In this document: piece after piece, positions 7,991 through 16,581 of the stretch | Position numbering within the stretch: position 1 is the first letter of the stretch | How the letters are laid out: every line of letters begins with the position of its first letter | NCBI GenBank assembly: GCA_963837735.1 | Contig: CAWIOM010000010.1 | Span: forward strand, 124,001 to 188,000 | Source: VRUE01 sp963837735 | GTDB lineage: Bacteria > Actinomycetota > Thermoleophilia > Solirubrobacterales > 70-9 | Direction of reading: 5' to 3' | DNA length: 64,000 nucleotides | The notes under the pieces: model-generated | The model's input: the letters and a program-made list of their open reading frames with translations, nothing else | What the model was told of the DNA's origin: nothing | The model's database searches: none | Program-made: the position numbers and the translations under genes

Positions 7991-8887
7991 ATGCTGGCCC
8001 TCGGCATAGCCGCTGCGATCGGGGCCTCGCTGCTCTACAACACGTCGATCGCCTTGCAGGCATTGGAGGCGCGGCAGGTGCCGGGGGAGCACTCGCTGCG
8101 GCCTTCGCTGCTCGGCCGGCTTGTGCGCAACCGGCGTTGGCTGGGGGCGACTGGGTTGGGCCTGCTGGGCTGGCCGCTGGAGATCGTCGCCCTGCTGCTG
8201 GCGCCGCTGACCGTCGTCCAGCCGTGCCTGGTCAGCGGCCTGATCCTGCTGCTCTGGCTCGGGTCGACGAAACTGGGCGAGGCGCCGGGGCGGCGCGAGT
8301 TCGTCGCGGTGGGCGCGATCCTCGCCGGGATCGCGGGGGTGGCCTGGGCGGCGCCGGAGCGGACAACCGACCACGCCGGGACCGCGGTGATCCTGCTCGC
8401 GCTGGGCCTGGTCGCCGTGCCGATCGCACTGCCGTACCTGCTGCGAGGGCGGGCGGCCGCAGCCGGATTCGTCGTCGTGCTCAGCGCCGGCAGCGGCTAC
8501 GCCTGGACCGCGATAGCCAGCAAGCTGCTCACCGACGAGCTCGCCGCCGGGGCCCTGCTCGTCGCCGCCGCCTGGCTGGCGACGGCGATCGCCTCCGAGG
8601 GGCTGGCGCTGCTCAGCGAGATGAGCGCCCTGCAGCGGCGCCCGGCGACCCATGTCGCTCCGGTGATGTTCGCCGTCCAGGTGCTTCTGCCGGTGCTGCT
8701 GGCGCCGTTGATCTTCGGCGAGTCCTGGGGGACGACTCCGCTCGGCGGCGCGGCGCTCGTCGCCTTCATGGCGGTGGCCGTCGCCGGCGTCGTTCTGCTC
8801 GCCGGCTCGAAAGCGGTGGGCGCCGTCATCGAATCCGCCCATGAGCGGCGACGGATAGACACATCCGGAGTCTGTCTCCGGTGCTAG
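7991..8887 (+). CDS. DMT/EamA-like multi-pass membrane transporter
   Basis: 298-residue integral membrane protein with about nine or ten hydrophobic helices spread evenly over the whole length and few charged residues. The start MLALGIAAAIGASLLYNTSIALQALEAR resembles the NIPA/DMT-type permeases, in which two five-helix repeats form the transport path; the substrate cannot be named. ATG 7991 is preferred to an upstream in-frame ATG at 7898 because the extra 31 residues are polar and derive from the B2 hairpin. No clear ribosome-binding site precedes it. The next gene starts 13 nt downstream. Confidence 0.7.
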   Translation: MLALGIAAAIGASLLYNTSIALQALEARQVPGEHSLRPSLLGRLVRNRRWLGATGLGLLGWPLEIVALLLAPLTVVQPCLVSGLILLLWLGSTKLGEAPGRREFVAVGAILAGIAGVAWAAPERTTDHAGTAVILLALGLVAVPIALPYLLRGRAAAAGFVVVLSAGSGYAWTAIASKLLTDELAAGALLVAAAWLATAIASEGLALLSEMSALQRRPATHVAPVMFAVQVLLPVLLAPLIFGESWGTTPLGGAALVAFMAVAVAGVVLLAGSKAVGAVIESAHERRRIDTSGVCLRC

Positions 8888-8900
8888 CCTTCCCACGCTC

Positions 8901-9920
8901 TTGGGGTCAGCTGAGACAACCCGGTCCGACGCGGCGAAATTCGCGATCGGGTTCGACCACCGTGACCGCGGCCGGTTGATCGATCTCTGGACCGAGGTGC
9001 TGGATTCCGAGCAGTGGTCGGAGGGGGCGAAGCTGGAGGCCTTCGAGCAGCGCTGGAGCGAGTGGAACGGCCTGCCGAGCGTCGGCATGTCGAGCTGGGC
9101 CGGGGGCGCGCTCGCCGCGCTCGAGTTTGCAGGGGTACGCGGCGAGACCGTGCTCTGCCCGTCCAATACGTTCATGGCCTCGCCCCTGGCGGCGATCAAG
9201 GCAGGCGCCGAGGTCGAGTTCGTCGACTGCAACCGCGCCGACCTCTGCATGTCCTTCGAGGACTTCGAGCGCCGGGCCGAGGCCCACAAGCCGAAGGCGG
9301 CGATCCTCGTCCATATCGGCGGCCACATCGCCTTCGACTCCGAGCGGATTGCCGCATACTGTGCCGCTCATGACATCTTTCTGCTCGAGGACTGCGCCCA
9401 CGCCCACGGCGCCGGCTGGAACGGCCGCCGGCCGGGGGGCTTCGGCGATGCGGGCGTCTACTCCTTCTACGCGACCAAGACCGTCTCGACCGGCGAGGGA
9501 GGGGTGCTCGTCTCCTCCGACCCGGAGCTGGTTGAGTTCGCCCGCAAGTTCCGCAACTACGGCAAGTTCGAGCACGAGGTCGACGGCCTCAACTTCCGGA
9601 TGAGCGAGTTCACCGCCGCCATCGGCCTCGTCCAGGCCGAGCGCATGGAGGAGATCGTCGCCTGGAAGAACCAGTACGCGAGCGAGCACCTCGACCCCGT
9701 CCACCCGGGTCGGCTGGAGCTGCCCGAGGGGATGACCTCCGGCCTCTACAAGTACCTCGTCTTCGACGAGATCGAGAAGAGCACCGGGCGCGTCTATGAA
9801 GAACCCTGCCACCGGATAATGGGCCGCGCCGACGAGCTGCCGAACACGGATTGGGTCGCACAGAACCACTGGTGCGTGCCGCTCTATTACCGTCCAGACC
9901 ACGCTGGGGAGACAGCATGA
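8901..9920 (+). CDS. DegT/DnrJ/EryC1/StrS-family PLP aminotransferase
   Basis: 339-residue PLP enzyme of the nucleotide-sugar aminotransferase family, which transfers an amino group to a keto-sugar. Visible are CPSNTFMASPLAAIKAGAEVEFVD, LLEDCAHAHGAGWNGRRPG with the PLP-contacting Asp, and YSFYATKTVSTGEGG with the Schiff-base Lys, then FRNYGK and FRMSEFTAAIGLVQ. TTG 8901 is the start by protein alignment to the family; the C-terminal part ends VPLYYRPDH. It lies 10 nt upstream of the epimerase-glycosyltransferase fusion and is probably translated with it, suggesting that an amino sugar is made, converted and transferred by this cluster. It also could act on a non-sugar keto substrate. Confidence 0.87.
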   Translation: MGSAETTRSDAAKFAIGFDHRDRGRLIDLWTEVLDSEQWSEGAKLEAFEQRWSEWNGLPSVGMSSWAGGALAALEFAGVRGETVLCPSNTFMASPLAAIKAGAEVEFVDCNRADLCMSFEDFERRAEAHKPKAAILVHIGGHIAFDSERIAAYCAAHDIFLLEDCAHAHGAGWNGRRPGGFGDAGVYSFYATKTVSTGEGGVLVSSDPELVEFARKFRNYGKFEHEVDGLNFRMSEFTAAIGLVQAERMEEIVAWKNQYASEHLDPVHPGRLELPEGMTSGLYKYLVFDEIEKSTGRVYEEPCHRIMGRADELPNTDWVAQNHWCVPLYYRPDHAGETA

Positions 9921-9930
9921 AGGGTTATTC

Positions 9931-12267
9931 ATGAGGGTCCTGGTCACCGGTGGCGGCGGCTTCATCGGCTCGCACGTCGTCGACCGCCTGCTCGATCGCG
10001 GCATCACACCGCGGATCTTCGACCTCAGCGCTTCTCCGTATCACTCGCCGCTGGAGGTCGAGACCTTCACCGGCAGCATTACCGACGCGGCCAACCTCGA
10101 CCTGGCGATGCGCGACTGCGACGCCGTCATCCACCTGGCGGCGGTCGCCGACGTCTCCCACGTGCTGGCCGACCCGGTTCTCGCCGAGGAGGTCAACACG
10201 CGCGGCACCCTCAATGTGCTCGAGGCGGCCTGCGGTGCCAAGGTCGGCCGCGTCGTCTACGGCTCGACCACCTGGGTCTACAGCGACTGCGTCGAGCAGG
10301 ACGTCGACGAGGACACTCCGATCCCGGCGCCGCGCCACCTCTACACGGCGACGAAGCTGGCGGGGGAGACCTATTGCGCCGGCTACGGAGAGCTCTACGA
10401 CCTCGAGACCACCGTGCTCCGATTCGGCATCCCCTACGGCCCGCGGGCCAGGGCGGCCGGCGTCGTCGCCAAGTTCACCGACCTCGCCTTCGAAGGCAAG
10501 GCGCTGACGATCGCCGGCGACGGCAGCACGACGCGCAGCTTCATCTACGTCGAGGACCTCGCCGACGGGATCGTCGCCGCGCTCAAGCCCGAGGCCGCCG
10601 GGCGCACCTACAACCTCTCCGGCGACGAGGTCGTGACGATCCTCGAAATCGCCGAGCGGGTGCAGGAAAACACCGACAACTGCGAGATCGTCCACACGCC
10701 GCCGCGGCCCGGTGACTTCCCGGGCAAGGCGATCTCCAACGCGCGGGCGCTGGCCGAGATCGACTGGAAGGCCGAGACGAGCTTTCGCGAAGGGGTCGGG
10801 AAGTACGTCGAGTGGGTGCGCGACAGCATCCGCCCGCCCGATCCGGTGCCCGGCAAACGACCCTCGCTGAACGGCAACGACCACGCGGCCGGGGCGCTGC
10901 TCGCCGGCGCGTCCCGATCCGAGGAGCACCCTCCCCGGGTGCTGGTCCTGACCGCCGACATCGGCGAGGGGCACGACCTCCCGGCGCGGATCATCAAGGC
11001 CGACCTCGAAGAGGAGATCCCCGACGTCGAGGTCGAGATCGCCAACGGCCTCGAGGCGATGGGGAAGATCTCGGCCTCGGTCCTCCGCAACGGCTCGAAA
11101 GTCACATTCCGCTGGATGCCCTGGTTGTTCGACGTCCAGTACTGGCTGATCACCAAGTTCGCGCCCGCCCGCTGGCTCTTCCACCATCTCGGCTACTGGC
11201 TCTCCGGCCGGGGCCTGCTACGCGTGATCGAGGCGTATGAGCCCGACGCCGTCGTCTCCACCTATCCCGGCGTCACCGCGGTGCTTGGGATGTTGCGCGA
11301 GAACCGCCGTCTGGAGATCCCCGTGCAGTCGGCGATCACGGACCTCGCCGGCCTTCGCTACTGGGCGCATCCCGGTGTCGATCTCCACTACGTGACGCAC
11401 CCGGAGTCGATCGAGGAAGTCGAGAAGCTGGTCGGACCGGGAACCGTCGAGTGGGTGCGGCCGCCGATCTCGAGCGAGTTCCTCATGCCCCGCACCCGCC
11501 GCGACGCCCGCGAGGCACTCGATGTCCCGGCGCACGCCAGAATGGTCCTCGTCTCCGGGGGCGGCTGGGGGATTGGCGACCTCGAGGGCGCGATCGAGTC
11601 GGCGCTCTCCGGCGACGACACCCTGGTCGTCTGCATCACCGGCCGCAACGAGGTCGCCCGCGAGAAGCTCGAGCAGCGGTTCGGCGAGAACGAGAAGGTG
11701 CGGATCCTCGGCTTCACCGAGCAGATGAGCGACTGGATGGCCGCCGCCGACGCGATGATCCACGCGACCGCCGGCCTGACCGTGCTCGAGGCCCACATCC
11801 GCGGCTGCCCGGTGATCTCCTACGGCTTCTCAGCCGGGCATCTGCGCGCCAACAACGCCGCCTTCGAGCGCTTCGGGCTGGCCGAGGTGGCGCGTTCCGA
11901 GCACGAGCTCGAGACCACCCTGCGCCACGTCACCCGTGAACGCCGCTCGCCCGACTCCTCCTTCGCCTCGCTGCCATCGATCGCCTCGCGGGTCCTGACC
12001 GCGCGGCCCCGGGTGAGGCCGCAACCGGTCTGGCGCCTGCGAGTCGAGCGCACCGCCGCGGCGGTGACCATGGCGGCCGTGGCCCTCGTCCTGGCGCTGT
12101 CGCTTGCCAAGCGCGAGAGCCCCCTGAAGCCCTTGAAGCCGGTGACGAGCCGCATCCACTTCGGTCAGGACAACGACGTCTCGAACGCGAAGCCGGCCGC
12201 GGGCGCCCGATTCCGCCCGCAGGCCCAGCCGGTCGCTCAGGGCTCGGCGGCGAACTCCGCTCCTTGA
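9931..12267 (+). CDS. Fusion: NAD-dependent sugar epimerase + MGDG/MurG-type glycosyltransferase + C-terminal membrane helix
   Basis: 778-residue three-part protein in one uninterrupted frame. Residues 1 to about 300 are an extended short-chain dehydrogenase/epimerase: VTGGGGFIGSH at the start and the catalytic YxxxK as YTATK. Residues about 336 to 690 are a glycosyltransferase of the monogalactosyldiacylglycerol-synthase/MurG fold: LVLTADIGEGHDLPARI at the start, SGGGWGIGDLE and HATAGLTVLEA-type sugar-nucleotide-binding stretches later. Residues about 706 to 725 form a transmembrane helix, then a polar tail. It is placed between a sugar aminotransferase and a polysaccharide deacetylase, whose start overlaps its stop by 4 nt. 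The likely role is to make a nucleotide-sugar and transfer it to a lipid or polymer acceptor at the membrane; the donor is unknown. Confidence 0.85.
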   Translation: MRVLVTGGGGFIGSHVVDRLLDRGITPRIFDLSASPYHSPLEVETFTGSITDAANLDLAMRDCDAVIHLAAVADVSHVLADPVLAEEVNTRGTLNVLEAACGAKVGRVVYGSTTWVYSDCVEQDVDEDTPIPAPRHLYTATKLAGETYCAGYGELYDLETTVLRFGIPYGPRARAAGVVAKFTDLAFEGKALTIAGDGSTTRSFIYVEDLADGIVAALKPEAAGRTYNLSGDEVVTILEIAERVQENTDNCEIVHTPPRPGDFPGKAISNARALAEIDWKAETSFREGVGKYVEWVRDSIRPPDPVPGKRPSLNGNDHAAGALLAGASRSEEHPPRVLVLTADIGEGHDLPARIIKADLEEEIPDVEVEIANGLEAMGKISASVLRNGSKVTFRWMPWLFDVQYWLITKFAPARWLFHHLGYWLSGRGLLRVIEAYEPDAVVSTYPGVTAVLGMLRENRRLEIPVQSAITDLAGLRYWAHPGVDLHYVTHPESIEEVEKLVGPGTVEWVRPPISSEFLMPRTRRDAREALDVPAHARMVLVSGGGWGIGDLEGAIESALSGDDTLVVCITGRNEVAREKLEQRFGENEKVRILGFTEQMSDWMAAADAMIHATAGLTVLEAHIRGCPVISYGFSAGHLRANNAAFERFGLAEVARSEHELETTLRHVTRERRSPDSSFASLPSIASRVLTARPRVRPQPVWRLRVERTAAAVTMAAVALVLALSLAKRESPLKPLKPVTSRIHFGQDNDVSNAKPAAGARFRPQAQPVAQGSAANSAP

Positions 12268-12965
12268 TCCGGGCGCTCGCCGGCACCGGCTTGGGCGCTG
12301 CGGCGGTCCTCCATGCCGGGCCGGCATTGGCGCCGGTGATCCAGCCGCTCGGCGCGGTGCTGGACGTGACCATGCGCCAGGAGGGCTCCGCGGGGGTCGC
12401 GATCACCTTCGACGACGGCCCCCACCCGGAGGGAACTCCCGCCGTGCTGGAGGCCCTGCGCGAGGCGGGCGCCCCGGCGACGTTCTTCCTGGCCGGCGAG
12501 CAGGTGGAAAGGCGGCCGGCGCTGGCGGCTGAGATCGTCGCCGCCGGCCACCGGGTCGAGCTGCACTGCCACCGACACCGCAACCAGCTGCGGCTGACTC
12601 CCCGAAGCCTGCTCGAGGATGCCGAGCGCGGCAGGGCGGCGATCGAGGATGCGACGGGAGAGGAGATCCACGACTACCGGCCTCCCTACGGGATCTTCAG
12701 CGCATCGGGGCTGCGCGCGATCCGGCGACGGGGCTGGCGGCCCGTCCTCTGGTCGCTGTGGGGAAGGGATTGGAAACGAAACGCAACCGCCGGGTCGATC
12801 GCGGACAGGTCAACGACCGGCGCCGGGGCCGGCGACATCCTCCTACTGCACGACGCCGACCACTACAGCGCGCGCGGCTCCTGGTCTCGTACGGCGGCGG
12901 CGCTTCCGGTCATCCTCGAGGATCTCGACCGCCAGGGGCTGAGTGTCGTTTCGCTCGAGCGCTGA
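12264..12965 (+). CDS. Polysaccharide deacetylase (NodB homology domain)
   Basis: 233-residue carbohydrate esterase family 4 type protein, which removes N-acetyl groups from a sugar polymer. Catalytic motifs are visible: TFDDGPHPEGT (base and metal Asp, near residue 50), HCHRHRNQ (metal His pair in the second motif), RPPYGIFS (third motif) and WSLWGRDWK; DILLLHDAD near the end supplies the last His. There is a hydrophobic N-terminal stretch that may be a signal anchor. TTG start overlaps the upstream stop (TTGA), so it is translationally coupled to the epimerase-glycosyltransferase fusion. Confidence 0.9.
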   Translation: MIRALAGTGLGAAAVLHAGPALAPVIQPLGAVLDVTMRQEGSAGVAITFDDGPHPEGTPAVLEALREAGAPATFFLAGEQVERRPALAAEIVAAGHRVELHCHRHRNQLRLTPRSLLEDAERGRAAIEDATGEEIHDYRPPYGIFSASGLRAIRRRGWRPVLWSLWGRDWKRNATAGSIADRSTTGAGAGDILLLHDADHYSARGSWSRTAAALPVILEDLDRQGLSVVSLER

Positions 12966-13200
12966 GTGGGCGGAGCCGGGGTCCACTGGTCGCAACCCGC
13001 GAACGCTTCGTCGAGCCTCCTCGCCATCGTGCTGCGCGGCCGGTCCTGGTCGAAGATCTCCTTGGGCATGGCCCTCCGTCCTCCGTGTGGTTGCCGTCAC
13101 ATACAGCACATGAAGCATGGACCCACCGTCAGACGAAAAACATGCAAGGAGCGAAAAAAGCCCCCAAATCAGGCGAACTTCCCGCTCCGATGCCGCGCGG
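12966..13200. other. Intergenic gap between convergent genes
   Basis: 235 bases between the deacetylase and the hydrolase on the opposite strand. An A/T-rich patch near 13130-13165 contains a run of six A, which would read as a T-run on the minus strand downstream of the hydrolase stop, but no strong GC stem precedes it. A minus-strand open frame beginning MPKEIFDQDRP at 13069 looks protein-like for about 30 residues and then runs into the deacetylase; I could not confirm it as a gene. Confidence 0.4.
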
Positions 13201-14052
13201 TCACCCCTCGTCGACGAACTTCTCGATCTCCTCCGCAAGGCGCTGCGGCTGATCGAGCGGCACAAAGGTGGCGGCGTCGGCGATCTCGACGATGCGGGCG
13301 TTCGGCGCATCCCCGGCCAGCCTTTCCGCGTACCTCATGGGAAAGAACTTGTCGCCGGGGGCCCAGGTGAGGAGCAGCGGCAGCTCGGAGCCGCGCAGCT
13401 TCTCGGCGGCCTCCAGGGTGTAGCGCTTGTTCATCCCGCCGGTCACCTTCTTGAGGTCGCGCCTGACGCCGGGGTCGTTGAGGGCGGGCTCCATCCAGGA
13501 GCGGATCAGCTCGGCCGGGATCGGCCGCTTCGAGAACGGCCTGAAGGCGGCCCGAGCGGCCGCCGAAATCCGGAACGGCGCGGACAGCAGTGCCATGCCG
13601 CCGGGGAGCTTGGCGATCGGCGGCATCGCCTTGAAGATGCCGGGAGGGAAGTTCTCGTGGGTGTCGCAGTTGGTCAGGACGAGGCGGCCGATCCGCTCCG
13701 GGTGACGGGTGACGAGCACCTGCGACATGGCGCCGCCGCTGTCGTTACCGACGATCGTCACGTCCTCGAGATCGAGCGCCTCGAGGAAATCGGCGATCGT
13801 CGCCGCAATCCCATAGGGGGAGAGGTCGGCGTCGGGCTTCATCGCCATCGGCTGGGCGCCGATCGGCCAGTCGGGCGCCAGGCAGCGAAAGCGATCGGAG
13901 AGGGTGTCGACGACGCCGTCCCAGAGCCGGCTGTCGACGAGGTATCCGTGGACGAAGACGACCGGCTTGCCCTGACCAGCGTCGCGGAAGCGGATTCTGC
14001 CGGCGGGAAGGTCGATCTCGGTGCGGGTCGGCAACTGGGCTGCGGCGGTCAT
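13201..14052 (-). CDS. Alpha/beta-hydrolase, dehalogenase-like, lacking the usual catalytic His
   Basis: 283-residue alpha/beta-hydrolase. The oxyanion-hole motif is VFVHGYLVDSRLW, and the nucleophile elbow is GNDSGG, which fits Gly-x-Asp-x-Gly as in haloalkane dehalogenases and epoxide hydrolases, with Asp as the nucleophile. The acid-containing loop reads TWAPGDKFFP. The position of the catalytic His is Thr in DAATFVPLDQP; a similar Thr-Phe-Val-Pro pattern is seen in other family members, so the enzyme may be non-hydrolytic or use another base. It is divergently transcribed from a TetR regulator, 64 nt away, which is the likely local regulator. Confidence 0.85.
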   Translation of the reverse strand: MTAAAQLPTRTEIDLPAGRIRFRDAGQGKPVVFVHGYLVDSRLWDGVVDTLSDRFRCLAPDWPIGAQPMAMKPDADLSPYGIAATIADFLEALDLEDVTIVGNDSGGAMSQVLVTRHPERIGRLVLTNCDTHENFPPGIFKAMPPIAKLPGGMALLSAPFRISAAARAAFRPFSKRPIPAELIRSWMEPALNDPGVRRDLKKVTGGMNKRYTLEAAEKLRGSELPLLLTWAPGDKFFPMRYAERLAGDAPNARIVEIADAATFVPLDQPQRLAEEIEKFVDEG

Positions 14053-14101
14053 TGCATCCTCCTCGGAAGCGCTGGTTCGTCCTGGGCGCTGGGTAAGATA
14101 G

Positions 14102-14114
14102 ATACAAACAGTAT
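14102..14114. promoter_or_regulatory. Candidate operator in the hydrolase/TetR divergent gap
   Basis: Short inverted repeat atac-aaaca-gtat, in an A/T-rich stretch unlike its surroundings, directly ahead of the TetR start. Position suggests autoregulation of both divergent genes; the half-sites are only 4 bp, so this is tentative. Confidence 0.25.
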
Positions 14115-14116
14115 GA

Positions 14117-14768
14117 ATGTCAAAAACAAAAAAGGCAAAGGCCAGGGGGCGAGTCCGGCCGCAGCCAGGCGGAGCGCTCCGAGGCGACCCGCGCGGCCCT
14201 GATCGGGGCTGCCAGGCCGCTGTTCGCCGAGCGCGGCTACGCCGGGGTCGGCACCGAGGAGATCGTCCGTGCCGCCGGTGTCACCCGGGGCGCCCTCTAC
14301 CACCACTTCGACGGCAAGCTACGGCTCTTCGAGGCCGTTTACGAGCAGATCGAGGCGGAGCTCTCCGAGCGGATCGCGACCGGTGCCCTGAGCGCCGGCT
14401 CCGAGGCGCCGCTGGATGCGATGCGGGCCGGGGTGGAGATGCTGCTCGCGGCCTGCACCGAGCCCGAGGTCCAGCAGATCGCCCTGCTCGACGCGCCGGC
14501 CGTGCTCGGCTGGGACCGTTGGCGGGAGATCGCCGCCCAGTACGGCCTCGGCCTGATCGAGGCGAGCCTGCAGGCAGCGATCGACGCCGGCTCGATTGCG
14601 GAGCAGCCGGTGCGGCCCCTCGCCCATGTGTTGATGGGCGCCCTCGACGAGGCGGCGATGCTGGTCGCTCGGGCCGAGGACCCGGAAGCCGCCCGCGCCG
14701 AGGTCGGGCGCACGATCGAGACCCTGCTCGGCGGTCTGAGCGCCGCGGGGCCCGGTTCCGGTTCCTAG
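14117..14768 (+). CDS. TetR/AcrR-family transcriptional regulator (apparent frameshift near the start)
   Basis: About 216 residues after frame repair. The DNA-binding helix-turn-helix is clear: ATRAALIGAARPLFAERGY, then VGTEEIVRAAGVTRGALYHH followed by F-D-G-K. The C-terminal ligand/dimer domain runs to GLSAAGPGSGS. The frame carrying these motifs has no start codon before it: it opens after a stop at 14094 and lacks ATG, GTG or TTG. The Lys-rich leader MSKTKKAKARG begins at ATG 14117 in the neighbouring frame. One extra G in the five-G run at 14145-14149 joins them. Its stop overlaps by 4 nt the end of the convergent diguanylate cyclase gene. Confidence 0.75.
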
Positions 14769-16327
14769 GGGGCGGGGTTCGCGGTCGGCTCGGGGTCGAG
14801 CCCGGCGTCGGCGTCCCCGGCCTCGGGCATGGGCGACAGGGCCTGGTCCTCCCGGGAGCCCCGCCGCGACTCCTTCTGGGCGTACATGCGGAGGTCGGCG
14901 AGCTGCAGGGCCTCGCGCGGCGTCTCGGCCTCGGCCGGAATCGTCACGGCGCCCCAGGAGGCGGAGACGTGGACGCCGTTCTTGCGTTCCGTCAAGGCGA
15001 TCGCCGCCTCGCGGGTGAACCGGCCGGAGCTCCCGCCGCGGCTGAGGACGACGCAGAACTCGTCGCCGCCGATCCGGTAGGCGAACCCGTCGTCGCCGAC
15101 CGTTTCCCGCAGGCGCCTGCCGAGCTCGGCGAGCAGGTCGTCGCCGGCGGGGTGACCGCAGGTGTCGTTGTAGCGCTTGAAGCCGTTGAGGTCGAAGAGC
15201 AGGACCGAGATCGGGTCGTCTTCGGTCGCCTTCTCGCAGAGCGCCTCGAGGTCCACCTGGAGCGCGCCGCGACTGCCGAGCCCGGTCAGCGGGTCGGTTC
15301 TCACCTGGGCCAGCAGCGCCTTGTTCTCTCGCACGCTGATCGCCAGCCGCAGGATCACGGTGGTCATCGTCGCCGCCCAGAGGAACGTCGCGAGGCTGCT
15401 GCTGGTGCTCAGCGACTGGATCACGAAGAGGCCGAGCATCACCGCGAAGTAGATCGCCGGGACGATCAGCTCCCGGCGGCCGTCGTAGCGCGCCGATGGG
15501 TGGACCAATTCGGGACGGGCCTGCCAGGCCTGCGCGCCGAGGCAGGCGGCCGCGATCAGGTAGATCGGGTCGACCCAGGAGCCTTCCGGCAGTCCCAGGT
15601 CGGTGAACTGCAGTGTGTAGGCGATGTCGGCGACTGCCATCGCGGCCAGTCCGGCCAGCAGCAGCGACCACGCCCGGCCGGGGCGCCACCGGGTGAGGGC
15701 GACGACGCCGACCACCAGCGAGAACAGCGCGATGTCGCCGAGCGGATAGGCGAGTGTCGTCGCCAATTCCAGGCCCGAGCTATCGGTCTGGCCGGCGACG
15801 AAGTCGAAGACGAAGGCCGCCCCCAGCGCCGCCGTGCCGAGGGCAGCGATCGCGCCGTCCATCCACAGCCTCCAGTCGACCTCGCGGGCGCGAGCGCGAA
15901 CGAGAAGGCCGAGGCCGAGGGCGGCGAGAGGATAGAAGGCGAGATAGCCGACATCGGCGAGCGACGGGTAGGGGGGAGACGGGTCCTCGAGGATCGCCGC
16001 CGTCCAGTAGACCTCCGCCGCGCCCCAGGCGAGGATCGCGGCACCGAACGCGAGCCACGCGGCGCGCTCCCGTCCGCCGCTCTGCGCACGCAGCAGACAG
16101 GTCAGCCCGGCGGCGATGACGACGGCATCGTAGACCGGCGCTTCGGCCGCGTAGTCGAGCCCGGCCCCGCCGACCCCGAGCCAATCGTGGAGGGCGACGA
16201 AGGCGGTTCCCGCTCCGATCGCGATCGCCAGGGCGAGGCGCAGGACCCCGACGCCGGTCGATCGAACGCCTTCGCTCGAGGTCGTCACCCCATCTCTATC
16301 GGCAGCATTTCGCCACATCTTCAGCAC
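14765..16327 (-). CDS. Membrane-bound diguanylate cyclase (GGDEF)
   Basis: 520 residues. The first about 330 residues contain about nine transmembrane helices of no recognised sensor type; the C-terminal cytoplasmic domain is a GGDEF domain that makes cyclic di-GMP from two GTP. Motifs are DPLTGLGSRGALQVDL (start of the domain), LLFDLNGFKRYND with metal-binding Asp, and YRIGGDEFCVVL, the active-site loop. The inhibitory RxxD site usually found upstream of GGDEF is not seen. The last 30 residues are acidic and Pro-rich. The gene is divergent from rpmE (32 nt between starts). Confidence 0.9.
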   Translation of the reverse strand: MLKMWRNAADRDGVTTSSEGVRSTGVGVLRLALAIAIGAGTAFVALHDWLGVGGAGLDYAAEAPVYDAVVIAAGLTCLLRAQSGGRERAAWLAFGAAILAWGAAEVYWTAAILEDPSPPYPSLADVGYLAFYPLAALGLGLLVRARAREVDWRLWMDGAIAALGTAALGAAFVFDFVAGQTDSSGLELATTLAYPLGDIALFSLVVGVVALTRWRPGRAWSLLLAGLAAMAVADIAYTLQFTDLGLPEGSWVDPIYLIAAACLGAQAWQARPELVHPSARYDGRRELIVPAIYFAVMLGLFVIQSLSTSSSLATFLWAATMTTVILRLAISVRENKALLAQVRTDPLTGLGSRGALQVDLEALCEKATEDDPISVLLFDLNGFKRYNDTCGHPAGDDLLAELGRRLRETVGDDGFAYRIGGDEFCVVLSRGGSSGRFTREAAIALTERKNGVHVSASWGAVTIPAEAETPREALQLADLRMYAQKESRRGSREDQALSPMPEAGDADAGLDPEPTANPAP

Positions 16328-16358
16328 GGCTTGCGCACTTCTCTAAACTGGGTTGACG

Positions 16359-16577
16359 ATGAAGGCTGAGATCCACCCCGATTACGTCCTCGCCAACGTG
16401 CATTGCTCGTGCGGGAATCAGTTCTACACCCGCTCGACCAGGGACGACCTGCATGTCGAGCTCTGCTCGGAGTGCCACCCTTTCTACACCGGCAAGCAAA
16501 AGCTCGTCGATACCGGCGGGCGCGTCGAGCGCTTCCAGCGCCGCGCCGCCAAGCACGCCAAGGCCGGGCGCTCCTAA
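16359..16577 (+). CDS. rpmE: 50S ribosomal protein L31
   Basis: 72-residue L31 of the zinc-binding (C+) type: Cys residues at CSCGN near residue 15 and CSECHPFYTGKQKL. The start ATG 16359 gives the family N terminus MKAEIHP; a TTG two codons upstream is possible. It opens the rpmE - DUF1385 - prfA - prmC run seen in many Actinobacteria. Confidence 0.95.
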   Translation: MKAEIHPDYVLANVHCSCGNQFYTRSTRDDLHVELCSECHPFYTGKQKLVDTGGRVERFQRRAAKHAKAGRS

Positions 16578-16581
16578 CACC

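Noticed and set aside
7740..8063. Open frame on the minus strand ending GRLELVYLVS
   Set aside because: Only the last about 25 residues look protein-like; the rest derives from the B2 hairpin and the transporter start. No family similarity, so treated as a possible remnant only.
12863..13069. Minus-strand frame starting MPKEIFDQDRP
   Set aside because: It overlaps the deacetylase gene over half its length and loses any protein-like character after about 40 residues.
14117..16369. A very long open frame of 750 codons across the TetR and diguanylate cyclase genes
   Set aside because: It is an Arg/Gly/Pro-rich antisense or shifted reading of two recognised genes; GC-rich DNA often gives such shadows.
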